A DNA stretch of 64,000 bases from Thiopseudomonas alkaliphila. Lineage in GTDB: Bacteria; Pseudomonadota; Gammaproteobacteria; Pseudomonadales; Pseudomonadaceae. Made by a program: the position numbers and the translations under genes. Below are positions 28,353 to 37,249 of the stretch, in pieces; the stretch's first letter is position 1, and every line of letters starts with the position of its first letter. The notes beneath the pieces are model-generated. The model saw only the letters and a program-made list of their open reading frames with translations. It did not search any database and was not told where the DNA came from. The DNA lies in NCBI RefSeq assembly GCF_001267175.1, contig NZ_CP012358.1, positions 536,501 to 600,500 on the forward strand, read 5' to 3'.

Positions 28353-28991
28353 TTACGCTAAGCGCACCAACCCCATATCAATGGCTAAATGCACTAACTC
28401 CGCCTGATTACTGATCTGCAGTTTATGTTTTAACAAAGTCATGTAGTTAGCAACCGTTTTACTACTGATACAAAGAGTCTCAGCAATCACTGCAGTACTC
28501 ATGCCCCGCGCTACCATTAAAAACACCTCGTGTTCCCGTGGTGTCATGCTAGCTAAGCGGCTGTCAGTTTGGTTATCCGTGCTCTGCTGATAGGCTAATT
28601 GCGTGGCCAACTCGGGCTCAATAAAGTGATAACCAGTAACTAAACGCTTGATAGCTTCTTGCAGTAGCGCCAGCGAGCTAAATTTAGAGAGATAACCTGA
28701 AGCACCACTGGCTAAAGCTTGGCGTACAGTAGCTAGCTCTCGATGCTGAGTTAAAAAAGCCACCGGCAGTTGCGGAAAACGCTGTTGTAAGCGGCGACAC
28801 AGCTCGATTCCACTGAGCTGCGGTAGACTTACTTCAAGCAGCACCAATGAAGGTATACGCTGATTGAGTACAGCTAAAGCCTGCTCGGCGCTATCTGCCT
28901 CGAGCAACTCAAGCTCAGAAAATAACGATTGCAAGATCGTGATTAAGCCTTGACGTACTATTGGGTGAGGTTCAACCAGTAACACTTTCAT
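28353..28991 (-). CDS. LuxR-type regulator with degenerate receiver
   Basis: A 212-residue protein with a CheY-like N-terminal domain and a C-terminal LuxR helix-turn-helix (LTPREHEVF-like MTPREHEVFLMVARGMSTAV, then KTVANYMTLLKHKL). The receiver is altered: the aspartate pair of the acidic pocket reads Glu7-Pro8 and the acceptor position is Glu53 (LVLLEVSLP), while the threonine and the lysine in YLSKFSS remain. Phosphorylation in the normal way seems impossible. ATG 28991 has GGAG 5 bases upstream; a longer frame to 29057 lacks support. It is convergent with the pentapeptide gene inside the alcohol-oxidation cluster, so it probably controls it. Confidence 0.88.
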   Translation of the reverse strand: MKVLLVEPHPIVRQGLITILQSLFSELELLEADSAEQALAVLNQRIPSLVLLEVSLPQLSGIELCRRLQQRFPQLPVAFLTQHRELATVRQALASGASGYLSKFSSLALLQEAIKRLVTGYHFIEPELATQLAYQQSTDNQTDSRLASMTPREHEVFLMVARGMSTAVIAETLCISSKTVANYMTLLKHKLQISNQAELVHLAIDMGLVRLA

Positions 28992-29151
28992 CAGCACTCC
29001 ATAGCAGGTTATTAATCGAGTCACTAGCCTAACCAGAGAGCGCCCTATACCATCCACTACCTTGGTACTGCTTCGCTGCTACTTTATAGCGGCTTTTGCC
29101 ATTACCCAGCCGCTCAGTATCGTCACTTAAATTAACGCTAAACAGCAAAAG

Positions 29152-29167
29152 CAGTACTTTAGTACTG
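29152..29167. promoter_or_regulatory. Palindromic TTAGTAC-type site before the CXXCW gene
   Basis: Perfect inverted repeat CAGTACT-TT-AGTACTG, 82-97 bases upstream of the CXXCW start and about 160 bases upstream of the divergent LuxR gene. It contains the TTAGTAC core seen before pqqA and between exaA and exaB, and is the most symmetrical copy. Confidence 0.5.
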
Positions 29168-29248
29168 GGTTTCACCGCTTAATGTAGGATGTTCAAGCCG
29201 CTCAATTTTGCATTAAATGCCTACTCCTTGGTGTGTAAGGCTGTTGCT

Positions 29249-29803
29249 ATGTCGATGCTTAAGTTCTCTTGGTGCCTGTTACCAGGCCTACTTTTTAGCA
29301 ACTGGCTTGCCAGTACTGCCGCGATGGCCAGTCACTTTTCCGATGAAGGCTATCGAATTCAACATTATCGCAGCCCGACACCGACCACGAATGTCTGGGC
29401 TCAGGTGATTACTGCCGAGCAACTACTCGCGCTTCGCACTACCTATCCAGAACTGGTCTTGGTCGATGTGTATCGTAATCCTTGGTTGCATGGCCAATTT
29501 ACCGCTACTGAACCCCATGCTAATCTGCCGGGCAGCCTATGGTTAGCCAACTGTGGGGATGGTGTTTTAAGCGAGGCATGGCTTAGCTATTGTCAACAAT
29601 ATTTAGCCCAAGCAACCGCGGATAATTTCCACCATCCGATCGTGTTTTACTGCCGCTCCGATTGCTGGCTTGGTTGGAATGCCAGCCAGCGGGCTTATCA
29701 ATGGGGTTACCGACAGCTGTATTGGCTACGTAATGGCATTGATGAATGGCAACAACAAGGGTTGCCTTTAGTCACGGCGCAGCCTGCTCCCTTTATTCCT
29801 TAA
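29249..29803 (+). CDS. PQQ-dependent catabolism-associated CXXCW-type protein
   Basis: A 184-residue exported rhodanese-like protein. The signal peptide runs to about residue 27 (ASTAAMA). The conserved motif reads YCRSDCWLGWNASQRA, with the cysteines three residues apart (C-x3-C-W), followed by GYRQLYWLRNGIDEWQQQG, as in rhodanese C-terminal halves. The family is found only with PQQ-dependent alcohol pathways and its role is unknown; sulfur transfer, perhaps with the SoxYZ-like carrier, is an inference. ATG 29249 follows TAAGG by 8 bases; an upstream ATG at 29189 has no good ribosome binding site. Confidence 0.85.
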   Translation: MSMLKFSWCLLPGLLFSNWLASTAAMASHFSDEGYRIQHYRSPTPTTNVWAQVITAEQLLALRTTYPELVLVDVYRNPWLHGQFTATEPHANLPGSLWLANCGDGVLSEAWLSYCQQYLAQATADNFHHPIVFYCRSDCWLGWNASQRAYQWGYRQLYWLRNGIDEWQQQGLPLVTAQPAPFIP

Positions 29804-29841
29804 CTGCCTTTAGCTAACTAACAATAATGAGGTCAATGACC

Positions 29842-30501
29842 ATGTACAACATCCTAATTGCCGATGATCACCCATTGTTTCGTGAAGCGATTTGCGGCGT
29901 GATTCAAGCGGGTTTTCCAGGTGCTCACTTGGTTGAAGCCGAAGATCTAGACACCGCGATGAGCTTAATCCAAGCACAGGAGGATTTTGATTTAATCCTC
30001 TTAGATTTAAATATGCCTGGCATGCAAGGGCTAAATGGCCTAGTTAATTTACGTAATGAAGCACCAACGATTCCGGTGGTGATTGTCTCGGCCGAGCAAG
30101 ATAAACACATTGTGCTGCAAGCAGTAACCTATGGCGCCGTGGGGTTTATTACTAAATCTACCCCGCGCGAGCAAATGACCGCTGCCTTAGAGCAAGTGCT
30201 CAATGGCCATATTTATTTACCGTCCGATATCATTCGCGCCGAGGCCAGTCAGCGCCGTGCTCCTAAAGAATCCAGTATTCCACCGGAACTACTGCAGGCA
30301 CTCACGCGTAAACAGTTACAGGTGCTAGAGCGCATGACCAAAGGCGAATCCAATAAACAAATTGCTTATAATTTAGATATTGCAGAAACTACAGTCAAAG
30401 CGCATGTTTCGGCGATTTTACGCCGACTCAATGTACACAACCGAGTCCAGGCGATTTTGTCGGTCGGCGATATTGATTTTTCAGTGTATCTACGCCGCTA
30501 G
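29842..30501 (+). CDS. agmR: LuxR/NarL response regulator AgmR (ErbR)
   Basis: Activator of glycerol/ethanol oxidation genes in Pseudomonas. The 220-residue protein has an intact receiver, [14 protein letters not shown] with acceptor Asp55 in [11 protein letters not shown], the lysine in FITKSTPR, and a NarL-type helix-turn-helix ([20 protein letters not shown], then [12 protein letters not shown]). ATG 29842 gives the conserved start; GAGG lies 9 bases before. It is 38 bases downstream of the CXXCW gene, probably one transcript, and converges on nahK. Its likely kinase is a hybrid sensor, perhaps NahK or one elsewhere. Confidence 0.92.
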   Translation: MYNILIADDHPLFREAICGVIQAGFPGAHLVEAEDLDTAMSLIQAQEDFDLILLDLNMPGMQGLNGLVNLRNEAPTIPVVIVSAEQDKHIVLQAVTYGAVGFITKSTPREQMTAALEQVLNGHIYLPSDIIRAEASQRRAPKESSIPPELLQALTRKQLQVLERMTKGESNKQIAYNLDIAETTVKAHVSAILRRLNVHNRVQAILSVGDIDFSVYLRR

Positions 30502-30518
30502 CTGCTATTAGCTCAGGA

Positions 30519-33149
30519 TTAGACTTGACGCTGTTGCTCCAATAGGTGGCCCATAGTGATCTTTAAGCGCATGGGCTTCACCGGCTTATGCAACAAAGTG
30601 TAACCGAGCTGGCGCATTTCTTGTTTTAACTCTTTGCTGTAGTTGGCGGTAATCATTAACGCTGCTACCGGCTGCTGTCGCTCCTGATTAATTTCTAATA
30701 CTACATCTAAGCCATTTACATCATGATCGAGGTGATAATCAGCAATTAACAGATCTACCGGCTGATTAAGGCCACCCACTTGCTGTGCCAAGTCAGTTTT
30801 TGATAGTCCCGTATGAACCTCACAGCCCCATTCCCCCAGCAAAGTCTGCATCGCTTGGCAAATAGCAGGGTCGTTATCTAGCACCCAAACTTTAGCACCT
30901 TGCAACTGATTTAAGCTGTGGGTAGGCAACTCTAGCTCACTAACCAAAGGAATATCCGTGGTGCGCGCTAAAGGCACTTTAATACTAAAACAAGAGCCTT
31001 GGCCTAAACTGGAGCGCACTGCAACAGGATGATTTAAAATCCGCGAGATTTTATCAACGATCGCCAGCCCTAGCCCCAAGCCTCGATCATGCTGCGCTCC
31101 ATGCCAATCACCACGCTTAAACTCTTGGAAAATTTCTTGTTGTTTGTGCGGGGCAATACCTACACCGGTATCCCACACTTGAATCAACAGCGCCCCTGGC
31201 ACACGGCGGCAGCCAAGTAATAAGCGGCCGTGCTCAGTATAGCGAATCGCATTGGTTAAAAAATTCCGCAAAATGCGTGCCAGCAAATGAATATCACTAT
31301 TCACCACCGCCGTTGATGGTACAAAGCTTAATCCTAAGCCCACACTGCTGGCTAGTTGTCGATACTCTGCTGCTAGGTTTTCCAGTAAATCATTAATTGC
31401 AAAAGCGGCTAAATCCGCTTTAATAACCCCTGCATCCAGCTTAGAAATATCCACTAAAGTCCCTAGAAGATTTTCCACATCATCCAATGAGTTACCAATA
31501 TTGCGCATTAAATGGCTGTAACGTGAGTCTTGTAACTGTTCAACCAAAGCGCCAGTAAACAAGCGCGCCGCATTCAATGGTTGTAATAAATCATGGCTTA
31601 CGGCAGCAAGAAATTTGGTTTTAGAAAGGTTAGCTTCTTCAGCCTCACGTTTAGCTTCTAGTAAGCGGGTTTCGATTAATCGGCGCTCTTGAATTTCAAG
31701 CACTAATTGCTGATTTAATTGCGTCAGCTCAGCGGTGCGCTCGGCTACACGCAATTCAAGATTTTGATAGGCTTGATGCAAGGCTTCAGCGGTGCGCCGC
31801 CGTTGGGTAATATCACGCACCAGAACGAAAATACCCACCACTTGGCCATCGGCTTGGCGGTTAGGCACATAGGAGCGCTGCATGAAGCAAGTGTGTCCGC
31901 GCTTATCGGTTTCCGCCACCTCGAAAGTTAAACTTTCTCCGGCCAGTGCCCGACGGATATAAGGCTCTAAACGGGTCATATGCTGTTGGTTATGCACTTC
32001 GCTTAACGGCAAGCCTATCGCTGTGCCTCGTGGCCAGTCATACCATTCTTCATAGACCTTATTTAAGAACTCATATGAAAGGTCGCGTCGAACATAAGCA
32101 ATCATGGCGGGCACATGATCGGTAATTAAACGGATCCAATTTTCACTTTTACGCAGGGCTTCTGCGTGTTCATAACGTTCCGTAATATCAGTAAAGGTGG
32201 CAACATAGCTACCTTCAGGCAGGGCATGGACACAAATATCCAGCATCCGCCCATCGGTCAAACGCTGCTCACTTTGCGCACAAGTGGCTAACTCATTCGG
32301 CAAGTTGAGCGCACACTGAGTCTGCATGAGCTCAGTAAATAGTGTATTCGGAGCAATGTCGGCTAAACCATACAACTCTAAAAAACGATGATTCCATAGC
32401 TCAAGCACACCTTGGGAGTTCACCATGGCCACCCCCTGAGATAGGTTATCTACGGTTTGCTGTAACAACACTGTTTTCTGCGCCAGCGCTTGCTCACGCT
32501 GTAATTGTTCACGTAGTTTTAACTCGGTAATATCGGTGTACAAAATCACCAAGCCACCTTCAAGGGTCGGGCGCTCAGTTACCTGCAACCAACGCCCCGA
32601 AGACAAGCGATACAGCATACGCTGGGCACCACTGCGTTGAGTTTCTTTAACCAGCCCCGAGCGTTCGATAATACGTTTCGCTTCAGCTAAATGGATACCG
32701 GTACTGATTGGGTTACCGTGCCTAGCCCAGAAAGACTTAAAGTGCCGATTAAATAAAATAATCCGCTGTTGTTGATCAAACAGCACAAAACCATCACTAA
32801 TACTTTCAATCGCATCGACTAGATGTTGGTGTGCAACTTCTGCTTTGTGTCGTTCTTGGGTCAGCAAGCTATTACTGGCTTTGAGTTGAGTTAAGGCATG
32901 GGTGAGTTCATCGGTGCGTTCACGCACCTGTTCGGCTAAAACCACCGAATGACGAAATGCTGCGTAGGCTTCATTGCTGTGCAGTTTGCCGGACTCTACC
33001 CGTTCAATCAGCGCCGCATTAATTTTACGGAGCCTGGCTATTTCTTGATTAGCGGCAGCCAGTTGCTCTGCAGCTGGCTGTTGCGGCTCAGCTGCGGCGT
33101 TGTTTGTATTTTTTTCCAATGGCCACCCCAGTAAAGGTTTGATTGACAT
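30519..33149 (-). CDS. nahK: PAS hybrid sensor kinase NahK (ErcS')
   Basis: A cytosolic hybrid kinase of about 876 residues: a coiled coil, three PAS domains, HisKA with His about residue 519 in AAVSHDLLQPLNAARLF, the ATPase boxes RNFLTNAIRY, WDTGVGIAP and GLGLGLAIVDK, and a C-terminal receiver with LLIADYHLDHDVNG. It follows a FIST protein gene, as P. aeruginosa nosP-nahK, where NosP relays nitric oxide to NahK, which feeds HptB and biofilm control; it is also known as ErcS' in ethanol-oxidation control. ATG 33149 gives a 62-base overlap with nosP; TTG 33119 is an alternative. Confidence 0.88.
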   Translation of the reverse strand: MSIKPLLGWPLEKNTNNAAAEPQQPAAEQLAAANQEIARLRKINAALIERVESGKLHSNEAYAAFRHSVVLAEQVRERTDELTHALTQLKASNSLLTQERHKAEVAHQHLVDAIESISDGFVLFDQQQRIILFNRHFKSFWARHGNPISTGIHLAEAKRIIERSGLVKETQRSGAQRMLYRLSSGRWLQVTERPTLEGGLVILYTDITELKLREQLQREQALAQKTVLLQQTVDNLSQGVAMVNSQGVLELWNHRFLELYGLADIAPNTLFTELMQTQCALNLPNELATCAQSEQRLTDGRMLDICVHALPEGSYVATFTDITERYEHAEALRKSENWIRLITDHVPAMIAYVRRDLSYEFLNKVYEEWYDWPRGTAIGLPLSEVHNQQHMTRLEPYIRRALAGESLTFEVAETDKRGHTCFMQRSYVPNRQADGQVVGIFVLVRDITQRRRTAEALHQAYQNLELRVAERTAELTQLNQQLVLEIQERRLIETRLLEAKREAEEANLSKTKFLAAVSHDLLQPLNAARLFTGALVEQLQDSRYSHLMRNIGNSLDDVENLLGTLVDISKLDAGVIKADLAAFAINDLLENLAAEYRQLASSVGLGLSFVPSTAVVNSDIHLLARILRNFLTNAIRYTEHGRLLLGCRRVPGALLIQVWDTGVGIAPHKQQEIFQEFKRGDWHGAQHDRGLGLGLAIVDKISRILNHPVAVRSSLGQGSCFSIKVPLARTTDIPLVSELELPTHSLNQLQGAKVWVLDNDPAICQAMQTLLGEWGCEVHTGLSKTDLAQQVGGLNQPVDLLIADYHLDHDVNGLDVVLEINQERQQPVAALMITANYSKELKQEMRQLGYTLLHKPVKPMRLKITMGHLLEQQRQV

Positions 33150-34248
33150 GCATCCCGTTAATTTGCTCGCCGTAGGTATTAAAGCCAACCACCTGCTGCT
33201 CGATTAAAATTTGCTCAACCCTTTGGTGCTGTCCGGTAATTTCGCTTTCTAAGCGGCGAAGCACACAGTCGCAACCGATCGTCAGTAGTAACTCGCCTAG
33301 GCGTTGATTAATGCCTGCAAATAACTGATTTAAGGTGTCAATTAAGCTCTGACGCTGCATAGCGGTCAGTACGATGCCATTATCTACTGCACAGTAAAAA
33401 GTCAGGCTTTGATTAGGATTAGCTTTTTGAATGGCGCGGGGATAATAGTTTTCACCAATTTTAACCGCCAACGGATGGCAGGCAAACACATCCATTCCCA
33501 ATTGCTGCGCAGCGGTTAGTTGCTGATAAGCGCTTACTGCAGGTTCTGCATTCACCTCTAATACTTGGCGCAGCTGGCTATCAACCTTGGTCACCACCAA
33601 CTTTTCGGCCGAGGGTGTGAGGTGGTGCATATTAAATACCTCAAACTCCAATGGGGTATTAATCAACACCACAATCGCTGCCCCACTATGAAAACGGCCC
33701 TGATAATAGACATGGGTTTGACTTAAGTAATTGTCATCACCGGCCGAGCCACCAAATAAAGGAATACCACCTAAAGCAGCGCTAAGTGCAGCGAGCACTG
33801 TTTCTTCGCGGCTAGCTAGACCATCAAATAAGGTTAAAACAAAACTATGGTCTTTAATTGGTAGCACCGCTTGGGTGCTGCTGCGGCACTGATTAATTAG
33901 GCTTCCGACCAATTCTTGGGCTTTGATCAGCGAGAACTGCTCCATTTCTTCAATCAGTGCGGCCCCTACAGTAAAAAGCTGACGACTAAAACCAAGGGCA
34001 CAAATACACCCGCGAGCATAACCAAAGGGGGTAATTTCTCCGGCGGTGGTGCAACCAACCACCATCACCTCAGGCTGACTTTGCTCAATGGCTATCGATA
34101 AGCGAGCCAAATCAAATTCTGCCGAGCAAAAAAACAGCACAAAACCAATCTCAGGATCAGCCAGTTGCGCGGCTAATTCTTGCGCCGCCTGCTGGGTGTC
34201 TAAGGCATAAGAAACCGCACGGGTAATTACTTGATTCATTTGCTGCAT
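33088..34248 (-). CDS. nosP: FIST-domain NO sensor NosP
   Basis: A 386-residue cytosolic sensor made of FIST-N (about residues 30-225) and FIST-C (about 230-365) domains. Visible FIST elements are VVGCTTAGEITPFG, GLASREETVLAALSAALGGI, FGGSAGDD and FYCAVDNGIVL. In P. aeruginosa the protein encoded in this place binds heme and nitric oxide and controls NahK kinase activity. The gene overlaps nahK downstream and probably shares its message. Assignment rests on domain type plus the nahK neighbour. Confidence 0.88.
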   Translation of the reverse strand: MQQMNQVITRAVSYALDTQQAAQELAAQLADPEIGFVLFFCSAEFDLARLSIAIEQSQPEVMVVGCTTAGEITPFGYARGCICALGFSRQLFTVGAALIEEMEQFSLIKAQELVGSLINQCRSSTQAVLPIKDHSFVLTLFDGLASREETVLAALSAALGGIPLFGGSAGDDNYLSQTHVYYQGRFHSGAAIVVLINTPLEFEVFNMHHLTPSAEKLVVTKVDSQLRQVLEVNAEPAVSAYQQLTAAQQLGMDVFACHPLAVKIGENYYPRAIQKANPNQSLTFYCAVDNGIVLTAMQRQSLIDTLNQLFAGINQRLGELLLTIGCDCVLRRLESEITGQHQRVEQILIEQQVVGFNTYGEQINGMHVNQTFTGVAIGKKYKQRRS

Positions 34249-34324
34249 CGCCCTGCTGCTCCTTATTAACCCTAAGTAAAGAATGGCCTACCAGCAAACT
34301 CTTCATGCTTTATAGACAGCGCAC

Positions 34325-34367
34325 AATGCTTAAAGACCGAGCTAAATATTAGCAGTCTTTAAGCATT
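34325..34367. repeat. Long perfect inverted repeat between nosP and the porin gene
   Basis: Thirteen-base arms AATGCTTAAAGAC (34325-34337) and GTCTTTAAGCATT (34355-34367), with a nested hairpin GCTAA-ATA-TTAGC inside the loop. It lies 31 bases past the porin stop and 77 bases before nosP. It probably ends the porin message although no T run follows; an operator for nosP-nahK is the other option. Confidence 0.6.
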
Positions 34368-34397
34368 GAAAATGGACTATTCTTTACTACTTTGTGG

Positions 34398-35579
34398 CTA
34401 CCAATTCACCACTGCACCTACAGCAAACGTATTAGTCTTTTCGTTCAGTGCCTTGTTTTTATGGCCCTCCAGCTTAAACTGGTTGTACTCTGCCACTAAC
34501 TGTAAATGGCTATTCACCTCTCTAAAATAAGCCAGTGCCCGCGTATTGTAGTCGGCTCCGCTGGAGACTAAGCCATTGCCGTCATCTTTGGTTTTGCCAT
34601 AGCTCAGCGCCACACGGTTTTTATCAAAGCGATAGGAACCTTGCAGTAAATAACCGGTGCTATCAATATCTCGCAAAGTGGCTTTACCTAGATTATTGGT
34701 AAAGAACGGATTTAAACCCTTCGCAGTAAAACCTGAAGCGGTTAACATCAGATCACCCAGGGTCGCCTGCACCCCATAGCCTAATCCTTTAGAGGTGACG
34801 CGGCGCTGTGTTGCGTCGGTATTATCTGACGTTTGATGGGTGCCATTGAGCCATGAGTAAATAGTGGCCTTGCTTAAGTCTAAGTTATAAGTGACTTCGC
34901 TCTCAAAGCGTGGGTTTTTCTGATAAGCCTTACCCAAGGCCCCATTATCCGTGGTATCGACAGGATCCATTACCCCAGCAGCCACGCGCACCCCGTGGAA
35001 CTGAGGAGAACGGTAAGTAATTTGCGAAGTAGGAAATGGATAAGGATAACCACTGCCAATATTACCAAAGGACACCCCACCGCCATCGACTAAACCCAAG
35101 GTGTCACTGACCTGACCATAACCTGCAAGCAAATGATCAAGTAAAATATTCGAACGTGCAAATAAGCCAAAGTCCTTACCAAGTAATACCTCACCCCACG
35201 ACCCTTTAACCGTCCCGTAAAATTGGCGCACATCGATATCTGTACCGGTGCCATTATCTTGGCTGTCATTAATTGTTACCCAAAATGAAGCCCGGGCGCC
35301 TAGGGTTAAATCATCAATTTGCTGGCTCATATTAAAGCCAAGATAATTAGGCAAAAATCCCATTTTTACCCGTGATTGCCGCCGATCTAGCGACTCACCA
35401 CTGGCTGCATCGCGCTTAATTTTACTGTTGACATAAAACGCATTGATATAACCATCGGTCGCAAAGGTCGTCCCCTCTTGCTCGTATAGCATAATTTCAG
35501 CATGGGCCATGGGCGTTGCACCTAATGCAGCACTGGCAAGGGCTAGCGGTAAAGCCGCTTTAAAATACTTAGTCATCAT
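34398..35579 (-). CDS. Outer-membrane general porin
   Basis: A 393-residue beta-barrel porin of the Gram-negative type. The signal peptide (KAALPLALASAALGATPMAHA) is cut at about residue 27. Typical porin strands follow (FATDGYINAFYVNSK, VKMGFLPNYLGFNMS, GTVKGSWGEVLLGKDFGLF), and the chain ends in aromatic NW, as expected for Bam-assembled barrels. GGAG precedes ATG 35579/35576. P. putida also has an outer-membrane protein gene next to its ped cluster, so uptake of alcohols or related substrates is a reasonable inference, but specificity cannot be read. Confidence 0.85.
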   Translation of the reverse strand: MMTKYFKAALPLALASAALGATPMAHAEIMLYEQEGTTFATDGYINAFYVNSKIKRDAASGESLDRRQSRVKMGFLPNYLGFNMSQQIDDLTLGARASFWVTINDSQDNGTGTDIDVRQFYGTVKGSWGEVLLGKDFGLFARSNILLDHLLAGYGQVSDTLGLVDGGGVSFGNIGSGYPYPFPTSQITYRSPQFHGVRVAAGVMDPVDTTDNGALGKAYQKNPRFESEVTYNLDLSKATIYSWLNGTHQTSDNTDATQRRVTSKGLGYGVQATLGDLMLTASGFTAKGLNPFFTNNLGKATLRDIDSTGYLLQGSYRFDKNRVALSYGKTKDDGNGLVSSGADYNTRALAYFREVNSHLQLVAEYNQFKLEGHKNKALNEKTNTFAVGAVVNW

Positions 35580-35903
35580 GTCTCTCCAGAAAGTGTGGGC
35601 TGAGGGTTCAACCACTGAAGAGCGATTTTTCATGGTCTGCCGAGGGAAACCTACAGCGTTTTGGTTGCTGTTTACCTCTCTTTGCTGCTAGCTCGGCTTA
35701 TGTAACGCCGCCGCGACTTAAGTCCTTGTGCGGCCTAGCTAAGCCGTGTTGTTATAGTCGCACAGTGCTAAAGTCATAATTTTGTCATCTGTAACAGAGC
35801 TAATAGTAATTAGCCCTTACCAAGTGGCCATGCCATTAGTTAGCCACGACACAGTTTGTCGCGCATAGGGTGTTTAATCCTTTTCTTAGGTTAGGAGTGT
35901 TGA
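35580..35903. promoter_or_regulatory. Porin/dgt divergent promoter region with possible Pho box
   Basis: This 324-base gap holds the promoters of the porin and of dgt. At 35771-35788 it has AAGTCAT-AATT-TTGTCAT, two seven-base direct repeats with four A+T bases between, as in a PhoB site; the first half is a weak match. A second element is the repeat GCTAAT-AGTA-ATTAGC at 35799-35814. No small gene is evident. Confidence 0.35.
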
Positions 35904-37235
35904 ATGGATTGGAATCAATTACTAAATCGTGAACGTCTCTGTAAGTTAACCCACAGCCCTGAAGAGCTGGGGCGTAGTCCATTTCATAAAGATCATGACC
36001 GGATTATTTTCTCGGGTGCTTTTCGCCGCTTAGGCCGTAAAACCCAAGTACACCCTGTATCCAGCAATGATCATATTCATACTCGTTTAACCCACTCATT
36101 AGAGGTGAGTTGCGTCGGGCGCTCGCTGGGCATGCGGGTTTCCGAGATGATCCGTGATCAATTACCTAGTTGGTGCAGCTCGGGTGATGTGGGAATGATT
36201 GTGCAATCGGCCTGTTTAGCCCACGACATTGGTAATCCGCCCTTTGGTCACTCCGGTGAAGACGCTATTCGCCATTGGTTTGCTCAAGCAGCCGAGCGTG
36301 GCTGGTTAGACGATATGGGCGATAAAGAGCGCAATGACTTTTTAAGTTTTGAAGGTAATGCCCAAGGCTTGCGCGTCCTCACTCAGCTGGAGTATCACCA
36401 GTTTGATGGTGGTATGCGACTGACTCACGCCACCTTAGGTGCCTTTTTAAAATACCCTTGGACCTCTGAATATGCACCGGCCGATGGCTATAAAAAGCAT
36501 AAGTTTGGCTGCTACCAAAGCGAACTACCTTTGCTGCGCACCATTGCCGAAAAACTAGGACTGCCTGAAATCGAGCCTAACCGCTGGGCCCGTCACCCGC
36601 TGGTGTATCTAATGGAAGCAGCAGATGATATTTGCTATGGCCTGATTGACTTAGAAGACGGCCTAGAAATGGAGCTATTGGAATATGCCGAAGTGGAAGC
36701 CTTACTCTTGGGCTTGGTTGGTGATGACTTACCGGAAACCTATCGTCTACTTGGCCCCCAAGATTCACGCCGACGCCGTTTAGCGATTTTACGCGGCAAG
36801 GCCATCGAGCACCTAACCAATGCCGCGGCCAATGCCTTTGTTGAGCAATTACCCGCCTTAATGCAAGGCGCACTGCCCGATGATTTAGTTGAGCACATGC
36901 ATGGCCCAGCAAAAACCTGCGTGCTTTCGGCTAAAAAAATGGCGCGGGAAAAAATCTTCCAAGATAAACGCAAAACCTTGCATGAAATTGGTGCCTACAC
37001 CACCCTCGAAATTTTACTCAATACCTTTTGTGGTGCCGCTCTGCAGCAGCACAGCGGTCAGGCTTTGTCGTTTAAAAATCAGCGCGTTTTTGATTTACTC
37101 GGTAATAACGCACCCCGCCCAGAAGATACCCTGTATATGGCCTATATGCGGATTATTGACTTTATTGGCGGTATGACCGACAGCTACGCCACTGAAATGG
37201 CCAAAGAAATGACTGGTCGCTCAAGCCCGACGTAA
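35904..37235 (+). CDS. dgt: dGTP triphosphohydrolase-like protein
   Basis: An HD-domain enzyme of 443 residues that cuts dNTPs, typically dGTP, into the deoxynucleoside and tripolyphosphate. Metal-binding residues are in [10 protein letters not shown], the HD pair in [14 protein letters not shown] near residue 110, and the later aspartate in [17 protein letters not shown]. The N-terminus [20 protein letters not shown] is the family signature. Length fits type-1 dGTPases. GGAG lies before the ATG; a DraG-type gene starts 14 bases after the stop. Housekeeping control of dNTP levels is likely; some dGTPases protect against phages. Confidence 0.94.
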   Translation: MDWNQLLNRERLCKLTHSPEELGRSPFHKDHDRIIFSGAFRRLGRKTQVHPVSSNDHIHTRLTHSLEVSCVGRSLGMRVSEMIRDQLPSWCSSGDVGMIVQSACLAHDIGNPPFGHSGEDAIRHWFAQAAERGWLDDMGDKERNDFLSFEGNAQGLRVLTQLEYHQFDGGMRLTHATLGAFLKYPWTSEYAPADGYKKHKFGCYQSELPLLRTIAEKLGLPEIEPNRWARHPLVYLMEAADDICYGLIDLEDGLEMELLEYAEVEALLLGLVGDDLPETYRLLGPQDSRRRRLAILRGKAIEHLTNAAANAFVEQLPALMQGALPDDLVEHMHGPAKTCVLSAKKMAREKIFQDKRKTLHEIGAYTTLEILLNTFCGAALQQHSGQALSFKNQRVFDLLGNNAPRPEDTLYMAYMRIIDFIGGMTDSYATEMAKEMTGRSSPT

Positions 37236-37249
37236 CTTAAGGAGTTCTA

